Notes: generated from the letters alone by a model not told the origin. A stretch of 64,000 nt of DNA from Fibrobacteria bacterium AD312 (GCA_001462345.1 LIUM01000046.1:1-64000), one strand, 5' to 3'. Counted from the first letter of the stretch, positions 46,330 to 55,664 are shown. Translations and numbers: made by a program.

Positions 46330-48114
46330 TTATTTTTTCTTAGAATTAGCCGCTTTATTTTTTGTCGATTTTGCTTTTACAGGCTTAATGGCTTTTTCAT
46401 AGAGCTTCATATTTGAAAGATACTTTATCGCTTCTTTCACTTGAACATCACTCTTAAGCATAAAAGCCGTACTTACAGAATCACCCGCAATAGCAGTTAA
46501 GAGTTCTCTTTTAATACCATCTTTAATGTACTGTTTATTTTGTTCAAACTGAAGAGAACGTTGTAATTCAAGGACTTTATTTAACTCCGAAAAGCGTTTT
46601 GCAAGCATAGTATCTGAAATTGTTTTTGAAGAATCGCCCATGTATTGTTGTTCTTTCAAAATGGTTTCTTTAAGAATATCTAACGTGACTAAAGCGTTAC
46701 TTTTTACTTTGGTATAATTGGTGTCTTGTTCACAATATTTTTTAAACTGTAAGAGCAGAGAATCAGGAACATTCCAATTTGCATCTATTTTTGTTCCAGA
46801 AGCCTCTAAAGCAGGTCTAATTTTTACTGCAAACTTAAAATACATCGCCATGCGTTCTTGTACTTGAACAACCCAAGGCATTGGAAGAAGCTCAATATCA
46901 ATATCTGGAGCAATGCCTCCAGCACCAAACATTTTGCGTCCATTATTTGTAGTAAAGGTATCTACTTTTACAGTATCCTTTGCTGCAAGTGAATCAGTTG
47001 ATGTTTCCATTTCTTGTTCTTCTAAAAGACTCTGCCCCTTAATTCCATTTTCTGGTTTATTGATGCAACGGCCAAAAGGCAAATAATAAAAAGCAGTCGT
47101 AAGTTTAAGAGCATTTCCATCACGATCTAAAGGGAAAATCGTCTGAACAGAACCTTTTCCAAAAGATGTTTTTCCAATGATAAGGCCGCGATCCCAGTCC
47201 TGAATAGCTCCCGCCACAATTTCAGAAGCACTTGCAGAACCCTGATTGACTAAAATCACCAAAGGCACTTCAGGACCAAGAATACCATCTCTTCGAGCAA
47301 AGCTCTCTGTCTTTTGAGTTCGGCCACGAGTACTTACAATGACATTCCCTTTTTTAAGGAATAATTCTCCAATTTCAATAGCTTGATTTAAGAGACCACC
47401 TGGATTATAACGAAGATCTAATACTAGCTTCTTCATGCCCTGTTTTTTTAAGCTTTCGATTGCACGTTCCACTTCATAAGTGGTTTTATCAGAAAAAGTA
47501 GCGAGTTTAATGTAACCAATCGATTTATCTAACATGCCACTATAAGGAACCGCATGAACGACAATCTTCGCACGCGTAATGGTAAAATCCATTAACTCAG
47601 GAACCCCTTCACGTTCAATAGCTATAGTTACATCCGTACCAACCTTGCCTCGTAGTTGACTCACCGCTTCATCTAAGGTCATTCCTTTGGAATCTTTTCC
47701 TTCGATTTTACGAATACGATCACCAGCACGAATACCGAGATTAAATGCAGGCGTACCAGCGAGCGGAGAAACAACCGTTAATATGTTATCTCTAAGACTA
47801 ATTGTAATACCTACACCACCAAATTCCCCTTCCATTGAAACCTTTAGATTTTCATAATCTTTAGGCCCAAAAACAACCGTATGAGGATCTAATATCGTTT
47901 TTATTCCCTGAAGAGCGGCTTCAGAAAGCTCCGCAGGATCAACCTCTTCTACATATTTTTTATTGACCTCTGAAAGAACTTTATTTAAGCGAGATAGTTC
48001 TTCGTAAAAATCACCTGGTTCTTTTTTTTCGTTAGCACCAAAAGAAAGTGTCGTTAAAAAAAACAACACTGTGATTATTGAAAAAACGCGTATTTGTAGA
48101 GTTAGAATTTTCAT
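46330..48114 (-). CDS. ctpA: Carboxy-terminal processing protease, S41 family
   Basis: Periplasmic or secreted Ser/Lys protease. From ATG 48114 a signal peptide is clear (IRVFSIITVLFFLTTLSFGA); the frame opens earlier at 48144 but that start places charged residues ahead of the signal. The PDZ domain (about residues 80-165) has GVGITISLRDNILTVVSPL and GIRAGDRIRKIEG. The protease core has LRYNPGGLLNQAIEIGELFL, the catalytic Ser in VNQGSASASEIVAGAIQDW and the Lys in GKTSFGKGSVQ. The C-terminal ~200 residues are helical and unusually Lys-rich at the end. First gene of the putative operon. Confidence 0.92.
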   Translation of the reverse strand: MKILTLQIRVFSIITVLFFLTTLSFGANEKKEPGDFYEELSRLNKVLSEVNKKYVEEVDPAELSEAALQGIKTILDPHTVVFGPKDYENLKVSMEGEFGGVGITISLRDNILTVVSPLAGTPAFNLGIRAGDRIRKIEGKDSKGMTLDEAVSQLRGKVGTDVTIAIEREGVPELMDFTITRAKIVVHAVPYSGMLDKSIGYIKLATFSDKTTYEVERAIESLKKQGMKKLVLDLRYNPGGLLNQAIEIGELFLKKGNVIVSTRGRTQKTESFARRDGILGPEVPLVILVNQGSASASEIVAGAIQDWDRGLIIGKTSFGKGSVQTIFPLDRDGNALKLTTAFYYLPFGRCINKPENGIKGQSLLEEQEMETSTDSLAAKDTVKVDTFTTNNGRKMFGAGGIAPDIDIELLPMPWVVQVQERMAMYFKFAVKIRPALEASGTKIDANWNVPDSLLLQFKKYCEQDTNYTKVKSNALVTLDILKETILKEQQYMGDSSKTISDTMLAKRFSELNKVLELQRSLQFEQNKQYIKDGIKRELLTAIAGDSVSTAFMLKSDVQVKEAIKYLSNMKLYEKAIKPVKAKSTKNKAANSKKK

Positions 48115-48158
48115 AATATAAAGATACAATTTGAACATTAACAAAAAGATTTAAAACG

Positions 48159-48186
48159 GAAAAAATCCGGCTAAATAGCCGGATTT
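48159..48186 (-). terminator. Terminator of the sigma factor gene
   Basis: AAATCCGGCT (48163-48172) pairs perfectly with AGCCGGATTT (48177-48186), with a 4-nt loop and six T at the 3' end on the minus strand. It lies between the sigma gene and ctpA. Confidence 0.88.
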
Positions 48187-48227
48187 AATAGATATTGAGA
48201 GAAAAAAGAGAAAAAATAAAACCGTTA

Positions 48228-49085
48228 TTATGCAGCTTCACCAAGAATCTGCTCCACGCGACTCGCCCTGAGTTTAGCTAAAGCACTTTCCTTGACTTGA
48301 CGAACGCGTTCTTTCGATAAACCCATCATCGAGCCAATTTCTTTTAGGTTTAAGTCTGCATCTACTTCAAGACCATAGTATAAACCAAGAATCTGATGTT
48401 CTTGTTCTGTTAAATGTTCTTGAAGAAGCTTTTTAAATACTTCTTGACGATTTTTCTTCATAGCAAGATCTTCTGTCACATCTGACTCCACAGCGATACA
48501 CTCTCCAAGAGTCATTTCACCGTCTTCACCAACAGGAGCATCTAAAGAAGATGTTCGATTACCCATCATTAAAATCTTTTCAATTTCTTCGGCTTTATAT
48601 CGGGTAGAACCTTCAAGACTTTCTGGATCAATGGTCACTTGGCCACCCAAAACTTGACGAGTCTTGACTCCAATACGATTAAAACGACGAAGCACTAATT
48701 CTTTTTCTGCACTGATACGAACCATTCTTGCTTTTTCAGAAATAGCTCGAGTAATATTCTGACGAATCCACCAAACAGCATAACTAATGAATTTAATCTT
48801 CTGATTAGGATCAAAACGACGGGCCGCTTCAATAAGCCCCATATTTCCTTCGTTAATTAATTCATTTACTTCAAGGCCTTGGCCTTTATATAGATTTGCA
48901 ATATTTACTACAAATTTCAAATTGGATTTAACCAATAAATCTAAAGCTAGTCGATCCCCTTCAGAAACACGCTTTAATAGTATCTTTTCTTGTTCACGAG
49001 TTAAAAGAGGATATTTTGAGATATCTTTTAAATATTGGAAATAGATGTCGCGATCATTCCATTCTTTTGTACTTTTAAGACTCAT
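48228..49085 (-). CDS. rpoD: Primary-type sigma-70 RNA polymerase sigma factor
   Basis: 285 aa with regions 1.2 to 4 and no region 1.1 or non-conserved insert: DIYFQYLKDISKYPLLTREQE (1.2, read in part), NLKFVVNIANLYKGQGLE and NELINEGNMGLIEAARRFD (2.1-2.2), FISYAVWWIRQNI (2.3-2.4), then region 3, and SSLDAPVGEDGE plus LKEIGSMMGLSKERVRQVKESAL (4.2). This compact form resembles the housekeeping sigma factors of Bacteroidota. A GAGGT ribosome site precedes the ATG, and the gene is monocistronic. Confidence 0.85.
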   Translation of the reverse strand: MSLKSTKEWNDRDIYFQYLKDISKYPLLTREQEKILLKRVSEGDRLALDLLVKSNLKFVVNIANLYKGQGLEVNELINEGNMGLIEAARRFDPNQKIKFISYAVWWIRQNITRAISEKARMVRISAEKELVLRRFNRIGVKTRQVLGGQVTIDPESLEGSTRYKAEEIEKILMMGNRTSSLDAPVGEDGEMTLGECIAVESDVTEDLAMKKNRQEVFKKLLQEHLTEQEHQILGLYYGLEVDADLNLKEIGSMMGLSKERVRQVKESALAKLRASRVEQILGEAA

Positions 49086-49286
49086 GTTAACCTCACAATT
49101 TTGTTGACCCTAATAAATTAACTCAAGTAAACCCTTCAAGTGTCAGAACTCATGAGACCTTTCGCAATACTTCAATCGTACTTTTGTCGTTTATTTACGT
49201 AGTTTCGTCAAAAAAATGTCACAAGCCCCCTTTTTTCGCCCCAATTGTTCTTAAATTACTGAAAAAGGCCTTAAAACGAGTCTATT

Positions 49287-50468
49287 ATGAACGAACCTGA
49301 TTTTCAAAATTTTTCTTTCTCTGAAAAAGATCGCAAAAAAGTTCTTCAATACAATGCAGATTTTGAGCATTTACTTACACACTTTAAGCTTTTTAAGCAA
49401 CCCATTCCTAACATTCTTCCTGTGGCCTTAGCATGGCTTTTTATTTTCACGTTTCCTCTTCTCTTAATGATTGATTATAGAAACAAACCACTCATTGAAA
49501 ATTTAACAAGCGTTGTTTCTATTTATATTCCTCTAATTTTTGCCGCCATTATCTTTGGACTTAATCAAATTCTCTTTATTCCTCGTTACTTTATACGAGG
49601 CCATTTTAGACGATATGTTTTCATTAACATCTTTCTAGTTTTAATAACCATTTCCTTTAGAGATTTATCAATCTTTTTATTAACAAATCCAGGGCCCCTA
49701 GATATTAAAACAATAATTGTTCATTTCTTTAACTTTAAGGACAGTATTGCTTATAGCCATACAGAACGCATTCAAGTTTTTATTCTATTTCTAGTTCTTG
49801 TTTTTATTAGTTGTGGCATTAACATTGTTTTTGGTGTTGGCATTCGACAAACTAAACACGCTCAATGGTTTAGATATCGAGAAAAGATGGCTTTACAAAC
49901 TGAGTTATCTTTTTTAAAAACACAACTAAGTCCTCATTTTTTATTTAATACTTTAAATAACATTACCGCTCTGGTAGATACTGATACCACTCTTGCTAAA
50001 AAAGCAATCCTTCAACTATCCAAATTGCTTAGAACCATTCTCTATGAAACAAAAACGGATTTTATCCTTTTAGAAAAAGAAATTGAAATTATTCAACGCT
50101 ATAGCGATTTAGAACGATTAAGACTACCTGAAGATATTGATTTTAAATTGACTACTTCCATTGAAAATAAAGAGGCAAAAATCACCCCACTTGTTTTAAT
50201 GCCTCTTGTAGAAAATGCGATTAAGCACAGCTTCAGTAACTCATCTAAACAATTCATTCACATTGATATTCAAGAAAAAGAAGGCTTAATCACCTTTATT
50301 TCTGAAAATTCCTGTTCTCCTTCTGCAATGCAAAAAAAAGGCCAAGGCGGAATTGGATTAAATACATTTATAAAACGAATGGATTCTTTTTATTTAAATG
50401 ACTATTCGTATAAAACAAACGAAGAAAATAATACATACAAAATATTCTTGAAATTTAAAAGCAAGTAA
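49287..50468 (+). CDS. Sensor histidine kinase, LytS/YehU type
   Basis: A 393-aa membrane kinase. Four hydrophobic helices lie in the first ~190 residues (LAWLFIFTFPLLLMI, YIPLIFAAIIFGLNQILF and others). The His_kinase (PF06580) domain follows: LKTQLSPHFLFNTLNNITALVD with the phospho-acceptor His, and a late HATPase part with VLMPLVENAIKHSF and GGIGLNTFIKRM. Such kinases normally pair with a LytTR regulator, but none is adjacent. A 42-bp triple repeat follows its stop. Confidence 0.85.
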   Translation: MNEPDFQNFSFSEKDRKKVLQYNADFEHLLTHFKLFKQPIPNILPVALAWLFIFTFPLLLMIDYRNKPLIENLTSVVSIYIPLIFAAIIFGLNQILFIPRYFIRGHFRRYVFINIFLVLITISFRDLSIFLLTNPGPLDIKTIIVHFFNFKDSIAYSHTERIQVFILFLVLVFISCGINIVFGVGIRQTKHAQWFRYREKMALQTELSFLKTQLSPHFLFNTLNNITALVDTDTTLAKKAILQLSKLLRTILYETKTDFILLEKEIEIIQRYSDLERLRLPEDIDFKLTTSIENKEAKITPLVLMPLVENAIKHSFSNSSKQFIHIDIQEKEGLITFISENSCSPSAMQKKGQGGIGLNTFIKRMDSFYLNDYSYKTNEENNTYKIFLKFKSK

Positions 50469-50490
50469 AACAATCTCCCGTGATATAGAG

Positions 50491-50624
50491 GTAAACAATC
50501 TTTTCTTTGAAACGTTTTCACAAAATGTAGAAGTAAACAATCTTTTCTTTGAAACGTTTTCACAAAATGTAGAAGTAAACAATCTTTTCTTTGAAACGTT
50601 TTCACAAAATGTAGAAGTAAACAA
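50491..50624. repeat. Three perfect 42-bp tandem repeats plus a partial fourth
   Basis: Unit starts at 50491, 50533 and 50575 are identical over 42 bp, and 8 bases of a fourth begin at 50617. Each unit contains an imperfect dyad centred on GAAAC|GTTTTC, reminiscent of LacI/PurR-type operators. The 42-bp period equals four turns of B-DNA, so the dyads face the same side. It lies about 225-360 bp before the ATG of the secreted pair. Confidence 0.85.
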
Positions 50625-50821
50625 AATTTTTCTTTTCTTTTTTTATTTTTTTTCTAGTTTATCTTTTCGTCCAGTCGGACGCTCTATTATACATCGGCTT
50701 TGGCCTCTTTAATATATTCACTACAGAGAACCTCTAATAATTCTTTACAATAAGAATTGTAGGCTATACATGACAATTTGTGGTGTTTAGCCAAGAAACT
50801 ATTCTAAATGAATTATCAAAG

Positions 50822-50846
50822 GTCTCCTAAATACACTTAAGGAGAC
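50822..50846 (+). promoter_or_regulatory. Hairpin hiding the Shine-Dalgarno of the secreted-protein pair
   Basis: GTCTCCT (50822-50828) pairs perfectly with AGGAGAC (50840-50846), with an 11-nt loop. The AAGGAG (50839-50844) ribosome site for ATG 50850 is inside the 3' arm, so the structure could shut off translation. Confidence 0.65.
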
Positions 50847-50849
50847 TCT

Positions 50850-52121
50850 ATGCTTAATAGAGTATTTATTCGTGTGTGGTTTACTTGTATAGCGTTAGTA
50901 GCAAGTATCCATGCGGCTGATTGTAAATCCATTTCCCTCTATTCTTCAGACAATCCCTCTCTAGGCTTTTTAAGGAGCTCTACATTTCCTGAAAATCCAG
51001 AATGGAAAGCCAACTGGGGAATCATGGGAGACATGAAACCACCTTATATTCGTTTTTCTGGTCAACAAAATCAAACAAAAAACTGGAAAGCCGTAGTTTC
51101 ATTTCCTCAAATGCCCCTTTATGCTTCAGATGGTTTTTTAGAACTTAAAATTAGAACCACTCAAAAAGCTCAAATTAAGATGGCGTTAGAGCAAGAAGAG
51201 TGGAATAGTTCTTCTTACTCTTTTTTTCTTGAAGCAAATCAAACACAGAATTTGAAAGTCCCTGTTTCTTCTGTCACCTCAAATACATCTTCGTTAATAG
51301 AAGGCATCTCTATAGAACTCATCCAAGTGCCCGCATACCAATACATCACACTATTTATAAATGATATTTCTTTTTCATGTACCTCTACTTCATCAAAAGT
51401 CAACACCTATTTAAAAGACGAAGATTCGCTATTTATTTTTAGTGAAACGGTTATAGAAAAAGCAGTTCGAATTCCTTTAGATACAGAAGCGGTAACAATA
51501 CCATATGCCTTAAAAAAGCATACTGACTCTGCTCAGATTGTTTTAAGAAGTAAATCAACAAGTCAAATTGTGCTTACCGAAATAGAACACCTTATTCTAC
51601 AAAACTTTATTTCACAAAAAGCAACTACTCCTAAACAATCATGGAATAACTGGAATGAATGCTTGTATTATATCAGCAAGAATCGTTTAAGCGATAGCTT
51701 ATTTGCTAACCCAAAAGCCATTTTTAGGCAAGCAAATGATTTTTCCGCTTCTTATAATTATCAAGCTATTCCCGTTTTGATAGGCTTTTTTAATTATGAA
51801 TTCATCCACTGTGAAGAGAAAAGAAGTGACTCTACTTGCATTAAAGATGAATTAAAACCCTCTAAAATAATGATCCCAGGATTCGGATCTTCCTTTATCT
51901 ATAGTTCTAAAGTCGACTTTATTTTAGACCCTTACTTTATTACAACAAATCAAAAATCAATTCCAGAAATAGAACTATTCCTTCAAAAGGAGTGGGTCCC
52001 ACTAAAGGTGCAATCAAAAATCACACATACTTTTGATGCTCTTGGTGTTCATTCTATTCCTGTGAGGCTTCGCTATGGTAGTGAAGTCATTGAAACCACC
52101 CTTCTCTTGGAGGTCCGCTAA
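50850..52121 (+). CDS. Secreted protein of unknown function, first of coupled pair
   Basis: 423 aa with a signal peptide (VWFTCIALVASIHAAD). The mature N-terminus carries YSSDN, a motif shared with the next protein (YSSQN). Residues about 30-190 look like a carbohydrate-binding or jelly-roll sandwich (WKAVVSFPQMPLYASDGFLELKI, ITLFINDISFSC). The later part has no recognised domain and has several Cys that could form disulfides. There is no lipobox and no sorting domain. The gene overlaps the hydrolase gene by TAATG and is preceded by a hairpin and the 42-bp repeats. Confidence 0.7.
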   Translation: MLNRVFIRVWFTCIALVASIHAADCKSISLYSSDNPSLGFLRSSTFPENPEWKANWGIMGDMKPPYIRFSGQQNQTKNWKAVVSFPQMPLYASDGFLELKIRTTQKAQIKMALEQEEWNSSSYSFFLEANQTQNLKVPVSSVTSNTSSLIEGISIELIQVPAYQYITLFINDISFSCTSTSSKVNTYLKDEDSLFIFSETVIEKAVRIPLDTEAVTIPYALKKHTDSAQIVLRSKSTSQIVLTEIEHLILQNFISQKATTPKQSWNNWNECLYYISKNRLSDSLFANPKAIFRQANDFSASYNYQAIPVLIGFFNYEFIHCEEKRSDSTCIKDELKPSKIMIPGFGSSFIYSSKVDFILDPYFITTNQKSIPEIELFLQKEWVPLKVQSKITHTFDALGVHSIPVRLRYGSEVIETTLLLEVR

Positions 52122-54661
52122 TGTTTTTACTTAGACTTTTACCTCTTTTTATCTTCGTTTTTTGTGTACATCCTGCATTTGCAAGCTCTCAGGATCTTTT
52201 TTTCTATTCTTCTCAAAATAACGAACTCTGCTCAAAACATAAATCTAAAGCTATTCCTTCTTTTTTTAATAAATGTTTTGATTCTAATGGAGATTATAAG
52301 GTAGTCTCTTTTCTAAATGCAGAGCAAGTTCGTGCCCGAGTGATTGATGCACCTGAAAATAATACATCCATTTCTGGATTTCATATAGAAAGACCGTTTT
52401 TAATCATTGACGGCATTCACTTAAGTACAGAAGAAAAACGTTCTCTAGAAGATTTTGAAAAAGAGGCGAATGCGTATGGTTTTCCTGAAGTATTAAAAGC
52501 CTTCGGCTATACACCTATACTTGTCCAGTTTCCAAGAACTGTTGAAAAATCACTTCAAGCGAATGCAATGGTTCTTCAAAAAATGCTCAACTACTTTGCA
52601 AATAATAAAGTATACCCATGGCCAAAAGCAATTGAAGAATCATTTATCATTTTAGGTATTAGCCAGGGAGGCGTTATTGGACGATACGCAGCTTATTTAT
52701 ATGACTCCAAGAAACCAGCTCATTATCCAAAAATAAAAATGTTTTCTTCTCTTGATTCGCCTCACCAAGGAGCAGTAATGCCTAGAGGTATTTTAGCAGC
52801 TATTGATTTTTGGGCGAGGGGAGCAAAACAAGGATCCGCTGAAGATTTTCTTGATTTAGTTTCAGGTCCAGGCGCTCGAGATCTATTAATCTATAATACA
52901 AAAAAAGATAATTCAGATGAAGCAAACTCTTTTGCTCCAAATTTAGATCAGAATCGTTTTCTTTTTAATGAGTACAGAAAGGCTGCTAACTATAAAGGAT
53001 TCCCTTCTATTTTAATAAGCCAAGGGCAACTCAAAGGTATCCCAAATAAACAGCCTGAAAAATCTTATTATCGCTTAAATCGATATGCAGAAAAAGGAAC
53101 AAAAGTTTGGGGTCGTGCAACTAGCCTTTCCAATTTTACATCTAGTGAAGATCAAGTTTTTGCAGAGAATAGAATTTATACCTTTTTAGAGATTGATAAG
53201 AAATGGTCTCTAAAGGGCGATGCTTCTTGGGATCTTGTTCAAGGAAGTACTTATCCATTTATTGAAACTCTATATAATGCTTTTGAAAAAGCCTACTTAC
53301 AAGCAATCCCTAATTACTTTGAGAAAACTGTCTTGGACTTGCAGTTTTATGGTAAGTGGGACGCACATGAATTAAATTCTAAAAGCACTAGTTTTATTCC
53401 AACCACAAGTTCTCTTGATTTACTGTGTGACGGTAAAATTTCTACTACCACAAAATGTGCACACACTCAAACAGAAAATGACATCTCATGGGAAGCTCCA
53501 GGAAATCGTTCTACTGCTAAAGCCATTTATGCCGTAGATAAAACACATCCTCGAAACAAAGAAAGCTATAGTGGCAGGCATATTGAACCTCCTTATAAAT
53601 CCGACGGAACTCCTAAAAAAAACGTAATTCAGGGAATACAAACGGATTTATGGCGTTTAATGTGTGAACTAGCGAAAATTGATTTCAATAAAGAAAAGCG
53701 CTCTTTTGATAACCCCTACTTTATTGGTCAATTTAATCCAGAAACAAGTTGTCTCAATCAAAGTCAAATTCCAGAAATTATATTGAATGCTGGCCGTGTT
53801 CAATATGAGCCTTTTCATCTTGCTCGTTATGATTATGCTTCTAATTCAAATGATCTTACCGAAGATGTTTCTTTTTCAGTTCCTGCAGGTTGGCAAAAAG
53901 TAGCTTCTTTTGATTACGGGAACAGCCTTCCTGCCAATGGTCTTTTTGAAGTAATTCTAAAAATGGACAATCCTAAATCCAATTGGTTAAAAGCAGATCT
54001 AATTTTAACTCAAGTCAAGAACGGATCGAATCAAATTCAATTAGAAGAAAAATCTATTTCTCCTGATGGCTTGTTTCAAACGATTCGATGGCAACTGCCC
54101 TCTTCATCTGATGCTCTACAAAAATTCAGGTGGATTCGGTTAATTTTAAATTCTTCTGGAGGAGACGTTACCATTTCTAAAGTTCGTTTTATTAATAACG
54201 CGTATTCTATTACATCTCCACCTCCTTCAATTCCTTTTTCCAAAATTTACCCTAGTGACCACGTTTTTTTCACGCCCTGGGATGCAAATGCAGCACATGA
54301 ATTAGACTATAAAGATAATCTTGGAAATGGAGCGCGATTCTTTTTTGAAAAAGCATATGATGGCGTTCAATGGTCATTTAAAAACGCCTATGATTTTAGT
54401 CCTTATAAGAAGCTAAGCGTTTCTTATTGGCCTAATACATGTTTACACTCTTTCCTATTCATTGACAATCCTAAAAAACAAAGAGCTCTATTAACAAATG
54501 GAACTTCTGATGGCTCCTTTGTAAAAAAGACTTTTTCTTTAGAAGAATTAATCAATACTAATTTAAATTCTTCTAACTATCTTAGCGGTAATAAGCTTGT
54601 TTTACAAACAACAACAAGTAATGAAGAATGTATTATTCAAAATATTAAATTGGAGCCTTAG
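52121..54661 (+). CDS. Large secreted alpha/beta-hydrolase (lipase-like)
   Basis: 846 aa. A signal peptide (FIFVFCVHPAFAS) is followed by YSSQN, resembling the partner protein. The hydrolase fold spans about residues 80-400: strand LIIDGIHLS, nucleophile elbow GISQGG in ILGISQGGVIGRYAAYLYD, and FSSLDSPHQGAVMP, as in PGAP1/DUF676-like lipases. The acid and His are not assigned with confidence. Two further beta-sandwich modules (about 575-710 and 725-846, each ending like TISKVRF or CIIQNIKLEP) look like carbohydrate-binding domains. Its start shares an A with the upstream stop (TAATG), so the two are co-translated. An ester-cutting role on cell-wall material is inference. Confidence 0.78.
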   Translation: MFLLRLLPLFIFVFCVHPAFASSQDLFFYSSQNNELCSKHKSKAIPSFFNKCFDSNGDYKVVSFLNAEQVRARVIDAPENNTSISGFHIERPFLIIDGIHLSTEEKRSLEDFEKEANAYGFPEVLKAFGYTPILVQFPRTVEKSLQANAMVLQKMLNYFANNKVYPWPKAIEESFIILGISQGGVIGRYAAYLYDSKKPAHYPKIKMFSSLDSPHQGAVMPRGILAAIDFWARGAKQGSAEDFLDLVSGPGARDLLIYNTKKDNSDEANSFAPNLDQNRFLFNEYRKAANYKGFPSILISQGQLKGIPNKQPEKSYYRLNRYAEKGTKVWGRATSLSNFTSSEDQVFAENRIYTFLEIDKKWSLKGDASWDLVQGSTYPFIETLYNAFEKAYLQAIPNYFEKTVLDLQFYGKWDAHELNSKSTSFIPTTSSLDLLCDGKISTTTKCAHTQTENDISWEAPGNRSTAKAIYAVDKTHPRNKESYSGRHIEPPYKSDGTPKKNVIQGIQTDLWRLMCELAKIDFNKEKRSFDNPYFIGQFNPETSCLNQSQIPEIILNAGRVQYEPFHLARYDYASNSNDLTEDVSFSVPAGWQKVASFDYGNSLPANGLFEVILKMDNPKSNWLKADLILTQVKNGSNQIQLEEKSISPDGLFQTIRWQLPSSSDALQKFRWIRLILNSSGGDVTISKVRFINNAYSITSPPPSIPFSKIYPSDHVFFTPWDANAAHELDYKDNLGNGARFFFEKAYDGVQWSFKNAYDFSPYKKLSVSYWPNTCLHSFLFIDNPKKQRALLTNGTSDGSFVKKTFSLEELINTNLNSSNYLSGNKLVLQTTTSNEECIIQNIKLEP

Positions 54662-54850
54662 TTTTCATGAAAAAATACTGACAACGATTTCATCATTGAT
54701 TTCGTTGTTAGTTCTCTTTGAATTTGTTATATAACATTTTTTTTGATAAAAAAAACAAGTATTAAAAACTTTACTTTATTCAAAAAAAAATTACTTTTTT
54801 ATATAAATTATAATATATTATTCGCATCACAATATTTATTATGGAGAGTA

Positions 54851-55624
54851 ATGATGAAGTCATTTAGATTTTATTTTCCTTGTTTCTTTTTACTGGTATC
54901 ATCCTTTTTTTTAAGCGGATGCGATACAGTGACATTGCATGCTTTAGGAAGCAACCCTATTCCTGTATTGCACGAACCTAGAACTGAAAAAACGAATTCC
55001 AGTGAGATAGCTCTTAGTGCTAACTTAAACGGTTCTGTTTCTACTACTGGAATAAACATCAAAGAATATTCTTCTATCGGAGGTCATCTTGATGTCACTT
55101 ATCGTTTAGGAAATCTTTTTTCTCCACTATTCTTTAATGGAACAATATTTGGTTCGTATGGAAAATTAAAACTCACTTGTGATGAGTCTGATTGTAATGA
55201 AGATTTTCGTTCTCTTACAGAAGAAGAAAAATTCTATTCAAATGCCTCCATTCAAGAACGCATTAGAGTTGGCGTTGAATTAATGCCATTTTTCCTCACC
55301 ATTGGCGCGAGCGCTGGCCTTCATTTTTATCAAGATTTTTTACAATATGAAGATATAAGAAAAGAACTTAAAAGGACTGACTATGTTAGTGGCAACTATT
55401 CTTACGATGTATATCCTGAACTCCGTGTATGGGTTGGTTCAAGACTTGGGCCAAGAGGTAAATATGGCACAATCAATCTTGAAGGTTCATACCAATTAGA
55501 TGCTGATTACTATGATAATATTATTTCTCTCAGCTTAGGTTACTTTCATCCAAGTGGCTGGCACGGAGGCGTAATAATACATAACTCCATGATTCTTACT
55601 GCAGGAAAAAGCTTTAAGTTTTAA
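54851..55624 (+). CDS. Outer-membrane lipoprotein, beta-barrel-like
   Basis: The frame opens at 54743, but the first 36 residues precede any ribosome site. ATG 54851, after GGAGAG, gives the signal FFLLVSSFFLSGC, a good lipobox. The mature ~235 residues are rich in alternating strands (SIGGHLDVTYRLGNLF, RIRVGVELMPFFLTIGASAGLHFY, SLSLGYFHPSGWHGGVII), ending in an aromatic-terminal KSFKF that suits a barrel. The CDESDCNED segment has a Cys pair. No family is recognised. Confidence 0.65.
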   Translation: MMKSFRFYFPCFFLLVSSFFLSGCDTVTLHALGSNPIPVLHEPRTEKTNSSEIALSANLNGSVSTTGINIKEYSSIGGHLDVTYRLGNLFSPLFFNGTIFGSYGKLKLTCDESDCNEDFRSLTEEEKFYSNASIQERIRVGVELMPFFLTIGASAGLHFYQDFLQYEDIRKELKRTDYVSGNYSYDVYPELRVWVGSRLGPRGKYGTINLEGSYQLDADYYDNIISLSLGYFHPSGWHGGVIIHNSMILTAGKSFKF

Positions 55625-55630
55625 TAAAAC

Positions 55631-55664
55631 CTTTAATTAATTACAATTAAAGACTCTTTTTTTT
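55631..55664 (+). terminator. Terminator of the beta-barrel lipoprotein gene
   Basis: CTTTAATT and AATTAAAG form an 8-bp stem with a 6-nt loop, followed after four bases by eight T. Confidence 0.65.

Larger units (their letters stand above)
50469..50849. other. Regulatory intergenic region
   Basis: 381 bp between the kinase gene and the secreted-protein pair. It contains the 42-bp repeats (50491-50624), a small hairpin GTCC/GGAC near 50670-50682, a 7-bp hairpin AATTCTT/AAGAATT (about 50738-50757), and the SD-hiding stem at 50822-50846. No small gene is supported here. Confidence 0.55.

Noticed and set aside
50394-50624. Open frames of 76 and 67 codons on the minus strand across the 42-bp repeats.
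   Set aside because: The repeat length is a multiple of three, so any stop-free frame stays open; the peptides are just repeats of FTSTFCENVSKKRL-like sequence and overlap the kinase gene.
50491-50624. Possible CRISPR array.
   Set aside because: The repeats are directly adjacent with no unique spacers, and no cas genes are in the window.
54680-54713. Hairpin ACAACGA...TCGTTGT after the hydrolase gene.
   Set aside because: The stem is interrupted by a large loop and no T run follows, so I do not call it a terminator.
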